Source: Candidatus Caldipriscus sp. T1.2 (lineage in GTDB: Bacteria; Hydrothermota; Hydrothermia; LBFQ01). From it: a stretch of 12,636 bases of DNA. The notes below the pieces were generated by a model. It worked only from the letters and a program-made list of their open reading frames with translations. It did not search any database and had not been told where the DNA came from. This document shows, piece after piece, positions 1 to 6,999 of this stretch (position 1 is the first letter of the stretch; each line of letters opens with the position of its first letter). The translations under genes and the position numbers were made by a program. The DNA is taken from the NCBI GenBank assembly GCA_000980735.1, contig LBFQ01000060.1:27890-40525 (forward strand), given 5' to 3'.

Positions 1-597
1 ATGAATCTTTTGGCGAGGAAGAGGCAGTTGGTGATAGCAAAGCAGGGTGCGGACCTTCTAAGGAAAAAGAGGGATGCCCTTTTGAGGGAATTTCAGAAAC
101 TTCTCTTACCAATAGTTGAAACCCATAGGGAGATTGATAGGCAGGCAAAGAGGGCGATAGGGGTACTTTCCTTGGCGTTGGGGTACGATGGACCCGAGGC
201 TCTAAGATCCGCGTCCTTATCCATAGGTAGCAAGATAAACGTTAAAAAGGCGGAGGTTAAGGTTTGGGGGGTTAGGATACCCGAACTTAAGGCGGAGAAC
301 CTTATCAAAAAGTCAAAGGAAAGGGGATATTCCCTTATCACGGTAACCTCAAGGATAGACCTAACCGCAAGCGTTTACGAGAGGCTAATACAGAAGATCT
401 TTGAACTTGTACCCTTGGAGGCGAAACTCAAGAAGCTTGGTGGTGAAATAAGGAAGACATCAAGGAGGGTAAATACCCTTGAGCAAAGGGTTATACCACA
501 GATAATAGCAGAGATGAAGTTCATAAGACAAGTACTTGAGGATAGGGAGAGGGAAGATAAGTTCAGGCTTAAGAGGTTAAAGGCGAAAAAAAGATGA
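1..597 (+). CDS. ntpD: V/A-type ATP synthase subunit D (5' end probably outside window)
   Basis: This encodes the central-stalk (rotor) subunit D of a V/A-type ATPase, the coiled-coil shaft that turns inside the A3B3 head and couples ATP synthesis or hydrolysis to ion movement. The N-terminal stretch (LLARKRQLVIAKQGADLL then KKRDALLREF, residues 3-32) matches the long basic helix typical of the family. The C-terminal part (about 130-198) is a second charged helix rich in Lys/Arg, giving the usual two-helix hairpin. The 198 visible residues are slightly short. Family members normally have 'NPT(R/K)' plus a few residues just before the Met-x-Leu-Leu seen here, so the ATG at base 1 is probably internal and the true start lies a few codons upstream. 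The stop overlaps the next ATG by 4 nt (ATGA), so the ATPase operon appears to run into the envelope-protein gene. Confidence 0.9.
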   Translation: MNLLARKRQLVIAKQGADLLRKKRDALLREFQKLLLPIVETHREIDRQAKRAIGVLSLALGYDGPEALRSASLSIGSKINVKKAEVKVWGVRIPELKAENLIKKSKERGYSLITVTSRIDLTASVYERLIQKIFELVPLEAKLKKLGGEIRKTSRRVNTLEQRVIPQIIAEMKFIRQVLEDREREDKFRLKRLKAKKR

Positions 598-3410
598 TAA
601 TTTTCTTGCTTTCGCAGTGGTCATTTGGGCAAAACAAGGTTGAAGCTAAGGATATAAAGTGGAAGGTTTTGGATACGGAACATTTCAAGATATACCACTA
701 TCAGGGTGGGGAGGCTTTGGCGGATTTTGCATCCTTGGTTTTGGAGGAAGCTTTCAACGAGTTTAAGGACTATTTTCCCGGAGCGATAAAAAGCGGGGAA
801 AAGATCCCAGTTTTGATATACGTATCCTATAAGGATTTTCAGCAAACCAACGTATCACCGTACATAGTACCTGAAGGTGTGGGGGGCTTTACGGAGGGTT
901 TTAAGAGGAGGGTTGTGGTCCCCTTTGCGGGAAATTACGAAGAATTTAGGCATGTGTTGAGGCACGAGCTGGTTCATGCTTTTCAGTTTGGCTATAGCAG
1001 GGGTCTAAGTGGTCTGGTGGGGAGATCCCAACCTCCGCAATGGTTCATAGAGGGTATGGCGGAGTACCTCGCCCAACCTTGGAGCCTGAGGACGGAGGTC
1101 TATATGAGGGACCTTGTTGTAAATCTCAGGCTTCCGAGCCTTGAGGAGATGAACTACTATTCGGGATACATATCCTACAGGTACGGGCAAGCCTTTTTCA
1201 AGTTTTTGGAAGACGCTTACGGGGAGAAGGCGGTTAGGGATTTTATTAGGTTGGGTTTGGGTGGGAACATAGACGCGGTTTTAAACAGGATAACGGGTAA
1301 GAACTTTGCGGAGATTTCTGAAGAATTCTCCGCGTACATAAAGGGTAAGGTTTTGAAGGTTTTCGGAAAATACGTCTTCCCTACGGATGCCAAAAGGATA
1401 ACAAATAGGAGGGACAATTCCTTTATGAACGTAGGCGCGACGATATCCCCAGATGGCTCATACATAGCCTTCATCTCGGATAGGAAGGGTAGGATGGGGG
1501 TTTGGGTTTTGAATTTGGCAAACAGGAAGCTAAGGATGCTACAGGAGGGTGAAAGATCCCCGGACTTTGAAAACCTCCACGTTCTTAAACCCTCCCTAAG
1601 CATCTCAAGGGATAACCTCCTTGCGGTGATATCCCAGGGGACATATTCCGACATAGTGAGCGTTTATGATTTGAGGAGATTTAAGAGGGTTAAGAGGTTT
1701 GAGCTTAGGGGTTTTGATGGGGCGCACGGTGGGGAGATCTCGCCGGATGGCAAAAGGTTTGCCTTTGTGGGGTACAAAAACGGAATACCCGACGTTTTCG
1801 TCCTTGACCTCCAAAGCGGTGAGATAAAAAACATAACAAACGATCCCTTTACGGAAGATGATCCGAGCTGGTTTGACGATAGCACGCTTATCTTTGTAAG
1901 CGATAAAAACGAATCGGGTAAAATCGGAAGCTACGCCATATTCAAGAAAACCCTAAGCGATAAGGAGGAGAGGGTTTTCGGATATAGGAGATTTTTAAAG
2001 AAACCTAAAAGGGTTGGGGAAAGGATAGTTTTCATAGCGGAATACGAAGGGTGCGCCAACCTCTTCTCCCTTGAAAACGGAAAGACGAAGATTTTAACGA
2101 AGTACTTTACGGAGATCGGAGATTACGATATTTCCGAGGGGGGAAGGTGGGTTATGAGCGCCCTTTGGGAGGGGGGATGGGATGTATTCTTTTTCTTAAA
2201 GTTCCCGGAGGATGGGGAAGAAATAGCCCTTGAAAGCGAGGAGGGGACCCTCGTGGAGGAGAAGGATATTGAAGCGGTTAAGGAACCTTTAGGTTTCACC
2301 TTGGGTTTGGACTTTGCCTATGGGGGACTTTCTTACTCAAGCCTTTATGGAACCGTGGGTGCCTTGGTTATGCTATTTTCGGACATTCCGGGGGACAATT
2401 GGATAATAGCCCAGATAATAGGGCAGTCAAGTAGCATAGAAAACTCCCAATTTTTGATAAACTACTACAACTTCAAGGGGAGGATAGACAAGGGCTTAAA
2501 CCTTTACCAGCTCTTTTACGTTAGGTACTTCAGACCCTACTTTGTTTTTGAGAAGAGGCTTGGGGCGGACATTTTCGCATCATATCCTTTCAATAGGTTC
2601 TTCAGGCTTGAAAGTGGAATTTCCTACCATTACAACACCTGGGTAAAGCTTCACATTGATACCTTCGAATACTACTGCGGGATAAACTTTGGGCCGGATT
2701 GCATAATACCCAAGATTGAGTATCCGAAGGGGTTTGATGGATTTTTGGGTTTCTTTTACGACGATGTGATAATTAACCAGTACGGTTCCGCGGAGGGTAT
2801 AAGGTGGCACTTTGGTTTATCTTCATATTTGCCATCCTCCCAAATTTTCAATACCTCCTTCCAATTCGTGGGCATGGCGTTCAAGAGCTTGACCTACCGG
2901 ACCATTTGGGCGAACCTTTTCATATCCGCCAAGAGCTTTGGGAAACACGCGGATCTGTTCTTCGCAAGCGGTCCCTTCGGTATAAGGGCTTACCCCGAAC
3001 CTTACTATATCTTTTACGACCCAGAGAAAGGAAGGTACGTTTACGCCCTTATGGGAAACAACCTCGTCCAATACACCACCGAGCTTAGGTTTCCCTTCAT
3101 TGACAGGTTGAGGTTCGGTTTTCTACCCTTGGAGTTTAGAAATCTTAGAGCCCTATTATTCCTTGATGTTGGGAATGCTTGGTTCAGTGGGGATGAACCA
3201 GTAGGGGATAGATACAACTACTTTTACCCCATAAACTTTAGGTTTTTGGGTAAGGATTACGAAGTTTTCGCGGATTTGGGTTTCGGATTAAGGTTTGGCT
3301 TCGGAAGTCCATTTTATATTCCTATTAGGCTCGATTGGGCTTTCCCCGTGGATGAAAATGGCATAGTTTTTCCCGGAAGGTTCGTCTTATCCTTCGGATG
3401 GGACTTCTAA
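594..3410 (+). CDS. Peptidase-MA-like metalloprotease / PD40 propeller / BamA-like outer-membrane barrel fusion
   Basis: Three domains are visible in 938 residues. Residues about 20-230 form a gluzincin (peptidase MA-like) domain with the zinc motif HELVH at 124-128 and a downstream WFIEGMAEYLA (150-160) that supplies the likely third ligand, Glu153 or Glu157. Residues about 275-550 carry TolB/PD40-type propeller repeats (ISPDGSYIAF near 284, ISPDGKRFAF near 382). Residues about 565-938 are rich in aromatic, alternating beta strands and end in a terminal Phe, as expected of a BamA/surface-antigen-like outer-membrane barrel. The N-terminus MIIFLLSQWSFGQ is a very short, uncharged possible signal peptide. 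No alternative start exists, because in-frame stops lie at 558 and 570. There is no clear Shine-Dalgarno; translation is probably coupled to subunit D through the ATGA overlap. Substrate and role are unknown; an exported envelope protease or assembly factor is inferred. The active-site motif is intact. Confidence 0.82.
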   Translation: MIIFLLSQWSFGQNKVEAKDIKWKVLDTEHFKIYHYQGGEALADFASLVLEEAFNEFKDYFPGAIKSGEKIPVLIYVSYKDFQQTNVSPYIVPEGVGGFTEGFKRRVVVPFAGNYEEFRHVLRHELVHAFQFGYSRGLSGLVGRSQPPQWFIEGMAEYLAQPWSLRTEVYMRDLVVNLRLPSLEEMNYYSGYISYRYGQAFFKFLEDAYGEKAVRDFIRLGLGGNIDAVLNRITGKNFAEISEEFSAYIKGKVLKVFGKYVFPTDAKRITNRRDNSFMNVGATISPDGSYIAFISDRKGRMGVWVLNLANRKLRMLQEGERSPDFENLHVLKPSLSISRDNLLAVISQGTYSDIVSVYDLRRFKRVKRFELRGFDGAHGGEISPDGKRFAFVGYKNGIPDVFVLDLQSGEIKNITNDPFTEDDPSWFDDSTLIFVSDKNESGKIGSYAIFKKTLSDKEERVFGYRRFLKKPKRVGERIVFIAEYEGCANLFSLENGKTKILTKYFTEIGDYDISEGGRWVMSALWEGGWDVFFFLKFPEDGEEIALESEEGTLVEEKDIEAVKEPLGFTLGLDFAYGGLSYSSLYGTVGALVMLFSDIPGDNWIIAQIIGQSSSIENSQFLINYYNFKGRIDKGLNLYQLFYVRYFRPYFVFEKRLGADIFASYPFNRFFRLESGISYHYNTWVKLHIDTFEYYCGINFGPDCIIPKIEYPKGFDGFLGFFYDDVIINQYGSAEGIRWHFGLSSYLPSSQIFNTSFQFVGMAFKSLTYRTIWANLFISAKSFGKHADLFFASGPFGIRAYPEPYYIFYDPEKGRYVYALMGNNLVQYTTELRFPFIDRLRFGFLPLEFRNLRALLFLDVGNAWFSGDEPVGDRYNYFYPINFRFLGKDYEVFADLGFGLRFGFGSPFYIPIRLDWAFPVDENGIVFPGRFVLSFGWDF

Positions 3411-4324
3411 ACTTTAAAAGGACGATTGGTCAGGAAACCGCCAAAGGAATACTGTCAAAATTAACAAATAACAAGGCGACTTTAATGTTTTACGGTCCCC
3501 CGGGTGTGGGAAAAGCAACCTTGGCCCTTGAATTCGCCCAGTCTTTGGTATGTTCATCGGAAGAGAAACCCTGTGGTGAATGCTACGGTTGTAAGGCTTT
3601 CGGAAACCTTAAATCCCCAGATCTTCTCATAATTTCTGACATAAAACCCCAGCCCGGGAAACCCAGGCCGGACGAGTTTTATAACATTGAGGGTGATCTA
3701 ACGATAAAGATTTCCCAAATTAGGGAGCTTCAGGCGGAACTTTCAAAATCCCCCTTTGAGTTTAAAAGGAGGGTGGTGATAATTATGAACATAGAGAACG
3801 CGAACCTTGAAAGTCAAAACGCCCTCTTAAAGGTCCTTGAGGAGGGTTCTAAGGATACCATCTTTATCCTGATCTCATCAAAGCCCACCTTCGTCCTTCC
3901 CACCATAAGGTCCAGGGCTATAAAGGTTAGGTTCTCCCCCTTATCCCCATCCGACTTCTCAAGGGTTATAGGTTTTTACGACGAAGTTTTATATAAGATC
4001 TCGGAGGGAAGTCCGGGAATAGCGAAAAGCTTACTTCAAATGGGGGAGGACCTTAAAATTTCTTTGGATATATGGGAAAGGGTGATATTCGGGGATATAT
4101 CCGCCCTAAATCGAGGTTTGGAAATGTTCGGCAAGTGGAAGGGACTTTTTTTGAGGATCGGATATTTCAAGGTTTCGGAATTTTACCTTTATTCGGGGGA
4201 TATGTCAAGTTTCCGAAGACTTTTATATGCCCTGAAGGACGTGGAGGTGGGATTTAGGAGGAACACCCGTGAGGAACTTTTATACCTATCCGCCCTGTGG
4301 AATCACCCCTTCAGTGTGATTTAA
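3398..4324 (+). CDS. holB: DNA polymerase III delta' subunit (clamp loader)
   Basis: This is the clamp-loader delta' subunit, a member of the AAA+ complex that opens the sliding clamp in replication. The 308 residues show the P-loop GPPGVGK (33-39), four zinc-binding Cys (52, 59, 62, 65), and the conserved helix SQNALLKVLEEG. The Walker-B region is degenerate: IIMNIENAN replaces the IIDEAD-like sequence. The residue after the P-loop Lys is Ala rather than Ser/Thr, and the usual SRC motif reads RSRA. Loss of ATPase residues fits delta' rather than the ATP-hydrolysing gamma/tau (DnaX). The start ATG lies 13 nt inside the preceding gene. The N-terminus FKRTIGQE matches the family consensus, supporting this start. 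No strong Shine-Dalgarno is seen, so translational coupling is likely. A divergent DnaX is the alternative, but less likely because of its length and lost motifs. Confidence 0.85.
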   Translation: MGLLNFKRTIGQETAKGILSKLTNNKATLMFYGPPGVGKATLALEFAQSLVCSSEEKPCGECYGCKAFGNLKSPDLLIISDIKPQPGKPRPDEFYNIEGDLTIKISQIRELQAELSKSPFEFKRRVVIIMNIENANLESQNALLKVLEEGSKDTIFILISSKPTFVLPTIRSRAIKVRFSPLSPSDFSRVIGFYDEVLYKISEGSPGIAKSLLQMGEDLKISLDIWERVIFGDISALNRGLEMFGKWKGLFLRIGYFKVSEFYLYSGDMSSFRRLLYALKDVEVGFRRNTREELLYLSALWNHPFSVI

Positions 4325-4332
4325 AGCCCCTT

Positions 4333-4338
4333 TAAAAT
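4333..4338 (+). promoter_or_regulatory. -10 box (TAAAAT) of a probably leaderless protease gene
   Basis: TAAAAT lies 8 nt before the ATG at 4347 and just after the holB stop codon. There is no Shine-Dalgarno between it and the start. A transcript from this box would begin at or within 1-2 nt of the ATG. No good TTGACA-like -35 is visible (TTCAGT at 4310). The same arrangement recurs at four other gene heads in the window. Confidence 0.55.
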
Positions 4339-4346
4339 ATTTGTAT

Positions 4347-4898
4347 ATGCTTGCAATTTTGGGACAGATAACTTTGCCAAATTGGGATGCATTACTTACG
4401 AAGGATAAAAAGGATGCGGTGGTTAGGATCATATCCTTCGGTTTGCCAAAGCTTAGGTCGGTAGGGGATGTTGCGGTTGATTGGAACGTGGTGACAGGCT
4501 CGGGCTTCTTTATCGATAAAAACGGGAAGATAATAACAAACAGCCACGTTGTAAGGAACGGGAGGGTTATAGCGGTGATTTTACCGGGACCTTCCGCCAC
4601 GAATTTCAAGGAGCTCGTTGATAGGCTATATTTTGCTGAGGTTATATACGACGACCCGGATAACGATATAGCTGTACTAAAGGTAACGGGGGAGAACTTC
4701 AAGACGTTAAGGTTATCATCAAGGGATAGCTTAAGTCAGGGGGAGCCTGTTGCGGCCTTAGGATACCCCGGAACCTCTTATCACGATAATCAGCTTAAGG
4801 TTATGTTTGGATTCGTCGCATCCGATAAGGGTGCTAATCCCATATCCCTGAATATGAGTGTAAATCCGGGGAATAGCGGGGGGACCGGTTTTGGATAG
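4347..4898 (+). CDS. Trypsin-like serine protease, 5' part of a frameshifted gene
   Basis: This is the N-terminal part of a DegP/HtrA-type (chymotrypsin-fold) serine protease. Counting from ATG 4347, the catalytic triad is complete: His67 in TNSHVV, Asp107 in DNDIAVLKV, and Ser177 in NPGNSGG. The frame then reads into TGFG and stops at 4896. Removing one G from the G6 tract at 4878-4883 restores GNSGGPVLDRNGEVVGVIF, which joins directly to the frame continuing to 5877, giving an intact 509-residue protein. A TTG at 4341 in frame is possible, but the ATG gives the standard 8-nt distance from the -10 box. The N-terminus MLAILGQITL is at best a very short signal peptide, yet the family usually acts outside the cytoplasm. 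Whether the gene is really broken, slippage-corrected or simply mis-assembled cannot be decided from the sequence. Confidence 0.85.
   Translation: MLAILGQITLPNWDALLTKDKKDAVVRIISFGLPKLRSVGDVAVDWNVVTGSGFFIDKNGKIITNSHVVRNGRVIAVILPGPSATNFKELVDRLYFAEVIYDDPDNDIAVLKVTGENFKTLRLSSRDSLSQGEPVAALGYPGTSYHDNQLKVMFGFVASDKGANPISLNMSVNPGNSGGTGFG
4878..4883 (+). other. G6 tract at the frameshift site inside the protease active-site motif
   Basis: Six G residues code for the two glycines of GNSGG. With five G the reading is GGG GGA CCG GTT, giving GGPV, the universal continuation of this motif. With six G the frame ends at TAG 4896. The extra base is therefore most simply one G in this run, and deleting A4884 would have the same protein effect. 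Confidence 0.8.
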
Positions 4899-5877
4899 GA
4901 ACGGGGAGGTTGTGGGGGTGATATTCGCAAAGGAGGGTATGGGGAGGGAGGCTATATCTTACGCGGTACCTTCATCCGTTGTAAGGAAGGTTCTGAAAAA
5001 GGTTGAGATAAGGGAATTTAAGGGGAAATATTCGGGGACACAGCTTTACGAGGCTTACGAGGAGCTCGGGAGGGGCCTGATAAAGGCGCTGTTCTTTGAG
5101 GATTACAACTCCGCCATACAACACGCACAAAAGGCAATAGAGATGGATGACAATTACGCGGAGGGGCACTTCTTTTACGGCTTTTTGGCTTACAAGTATA
5201 AGGCGTATAAAATAGCGGAAAGGGAGTATAACACCGCCTACAAGCTCAAACCTTCCCTGTTTGATGATAACTACAACAAGGAAACCGTTGAAAAGCTCTT
5301 AAACATAGGGAAGGATAGCGCGGAAAACAAAGAGGAAGATGAGGACAAGACGGAGAAAGAAGAAAGAACTTACATACAACCCGTAATTTCAACGCCAAGA
5401 CAGAAGAGAAAGGTGGAATTCGGGGCTTACATCCTGAGGGGGTACTTTGAGGATTATATAAGCGGAAGTCAAACCCTTCCCCCGGACGACAGGATGGAGG
5501 TTTTCCTTGGGGTGGATCTAAGGTTGTGGGGTTCGTGGCTTTACCTCGTTAAAAACGCATCCTTCGGTTTGGGTTTATCCTCTTCCTTCTTAAAGGTCTT
5601 GGCGTTCTATAAGGGGTACGAAAGCCTTAGGCTTGAAGGTATTTATAACTTTAGATCCTTTAAGTTTTCCGCGGGCCTTGGGGTCCTTAGGGAAGGGAAC
5701 AAAAACCCGGTATCCTTCAGGTTTTCCGCATATTACAAGGCAAAGGATAACCCATGGTTCTTTACCGCATCCCTTGAGAGGATAAAGGCTTACGAGCTCT
5801 CAGAATTGATTGAAAATAAAAGGGGAGGATTCAATCCCCTAATCGGACTCGGACTTGGCTTCCTCCTTGAAATTTAA
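4891..5877 (+). CDS. 3' part of the protease gene: end of trypsin fold, TPRs and putative small beta-barrel
   Basis: The first about 35 codons (DRNGEVVGVIFAKEG, then ISYAVPSSVVRKVL) are the last strands of the serine-protease domain started at 4347. They are followed by about two tetratricopeptide repeats (bases about 5050-5265, with the YNSAIQHAQKAIEMDDNYA and YKIAEREYNTAYKLKPS patterns). Next comes an acidic/charged linker (about 5320-5370), then some 155 residues (about 5400-5875) of alternating aromatic/glycine strands that look like a small beta-barrel. No PDZ domain is present, unlike classical DegP. The first codon of this frame, TTG 4891, is not a plausible independent start because it sits inside the protease fold. 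The strong preservation downstream of the shift argues that the full protein is still made or was until very recently. The barrel assignment is inference from composition only. The last 39 nt overlap the convergent membrane-protein gene. Confidence 0.75.
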   Translation: MDRNGEVVGVIFAKEGMGREAISYAVPSSVVRKVLKKVEIREFKGKYSGTQLYEAYEELGRGLIKALFFEDYNSAIQHAQKAIEMDDNYAEGHFFYGFLAYKYKAYKIAEREYNTAYKLKPSLFDDNYNKETVEKLLNIGKDSAENKEEDEDKTEKEERTYIQPVISTPRQKRKVEFGAYILRGYFEDYISGSQTLPPDDRMEVFLGVDLRLWGSWLYLVKNASFGLGLSSSFLKVLAFYKGYESLRLEGIYNFRSFKFSAGLGVLREGNKNPVSFRFSAYYKAKDNPWFFTASLERIKAYELSELIENKRGGFNPLIGLGLGFLLEI

Positions 5878-6999
5878 TAGCTTAGGCTTGATGGAGAAAA
5901 TATCTATCCCATCCTTATCTTTAACGAGCTCCCTATAAACGAAAACCCTACCCGTCCAGCTCAAGCTAACAAAAACCGCAAGGCATAATATTAGGGCGAA
6001 GACATACCAAAGGGAGAGGACTTTTGAGTAAGCGTCCGTTAGGGGCGTTGGTATGGGGGTTCCGACGAAAACCAAGAACTCTTTGGGAAGGATGAGGGAG
6101 AGGAAATTGGAAAGGTATGGGTGAAGTTGGGGTAGGGAGCCGAAGTCTATGTTAGGATAGAGTAAAAACTTCAGGTTAGGGGCAAAGAAGGTTAGGATTT
6201 TGCTTGTGAGTAGAACGGCTCTAAGGAAGAGGAAGGAGAAGGCGGAGAAAACCGCAAGGCTAACTATAAGGTTAAGGAGCTCAAGGAATAGGGCTTTGAA
6301 GGGCCTCTCGTTCAGGACCGTAAAACCCTCGTAGAATATATCAAAGGTGTCTCCCTCAAAGGATGTGGCGGTTATTGGACCGTATATGATCCCAACAAGG
6401 AAACCGACGAGCATATAAAGGAACATTGCGGAGAGGATAAAAAGGAAGGGGAAGGCGAGTATAAGAATTATTGCGGTTGGGTAAAAGAGCGGTTTAAAGT
6501 TGGCGGTGAAGGAGAATAAGAGGTGGAAGAATAGCAAAAGGAGGAAGGAGGAGAGGAGGGTTAGTGTGGTGGTTATGAAAAGCCCGGATTTTTTAAAGGA
6601 TTCCATTAAGGCATCAAGGAAGGGATAGAAGGGATCCCCCCTCTTTTCCTCTAAATTAAGCCTTGAGATCCCTATGCCAGCGCAAAAGTAGGAGAATACC
6701 AAGAGGTATATCCCCAAGAACCATAGGGCTTTACCCGCGAGGTTGAACCTATCAAAATCCGTCCTAAAGAATACGTCCCCACCCCTCTCCGCGATGAATT
6801 CGGGAAAGGTTTTAGCCCATGTTGGTATAGGGAAAAAGCGGTGGATCTCCCAAACCCTAAAAATGTCAAGGCCAGAAGAGAAATAGGCTATGTAGGTGAA
6901 GAGGGAGTAAAGGGCAAGGCCTAAGGATACGAAAATTAAGGCAATAGAAATTTTCTTTACGGTCAGCGCCTTATATGGTGAGTTTATGATATCCATCAT
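5839..6999 (-). CDS. Polytopic membrane protein of unknown function
   Basis: I do not recognise a named family with confidence. The 386-residue product has about seven hydrophobic segments (about 17-40, 90-111, 140-163, 173-192, 193-208, 240-262 and 328-347) and a charged C-terminal tail, so it is an inner-membrane protein. Around residues 208-234 the sequence ITATSFEGDTFDIFYEGF followed by NERPFKA resembles, from memory, the 'A-EGTDSFDAISRSFSYV-SRPW' motif of predicted membrane proteins common in planctomycetes; this is a weak lead. The start ATG overlaps the pyrB stop by 4 nt (ATGA), so the two are co-transcribed. A second ATG follows immediately and could also be used. The 3' end overlaps the convergent protease gene by 39 nt. 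The co-location with pyrB does not suggest an obvious function; uracil/aspartate transport is not supported by any motif. Confidence 0.75.
   Translation of the reverse strand: MMDIINSPYKALTVKKISIALIFVSLGLALYSLFTYIAYFSSGLDIFRVWEIHRFFPIPTWAKTFPEFIAERGGDVFFRTDFDRFNLAGKALWFLGIYLLVFSYFCAGIGISRLNLEEKRGDPFYPFLDALMESFKKSGLFITTTLTLLSSFLLLLFFHLLFSFTANFKPLFYPTAIILILAFPFLFILSAMFLYMLVGFLVGIIYGPITATSFEGDTFDIFYEGFTVLNERPFKALFLELLNLIVSLAVFSAFSFLFLRAVLLTSKILTFFAPNLKFLLYPNIDFGSLPQLHPYLSNFLSLILPKEFLVFVGTPIPTPLTDAYSKVLSLWYVFALILCLAVFVSLSWTGRVFVYRELVKDKDGIDIFSIKPKLLNFKEEAKSESD

Noticed and set aside
1217..1885. Several minus-strand frames opposite the propeller region
   Set aside because: They overlap each other and a well-supported 938-residue gene, and have no motif or ribosome-binding site.
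3398..4324. holB reading as dnaX (gamma/tau)
   Set aside because: Walker B is degenerate, the residue after the P-loop Lys is Ala, and the protein is 308 residues without the tau extension, all favouring delta'.
4341..4346. TTG at 4341 as the protease start
   Set aside because: It would place the start only 2 nt from the -10 box. ATG 4347 gives the 8-nt distance seen at other genes.
4286..4702. Minus-strand frame of 138 codons across the holB/protease junction
   Set aside because: It covers conserved protease motifs on the other strand and the proposed -10 box. No start signal or recognisable product is seen.
4891..4893. Independent gene starting at TTG 4891
   Set aside because: The first 35 codons are the end of the trypsin fold begun at 4347, so this frame is the continuation of a shifted gene rather than a new one.
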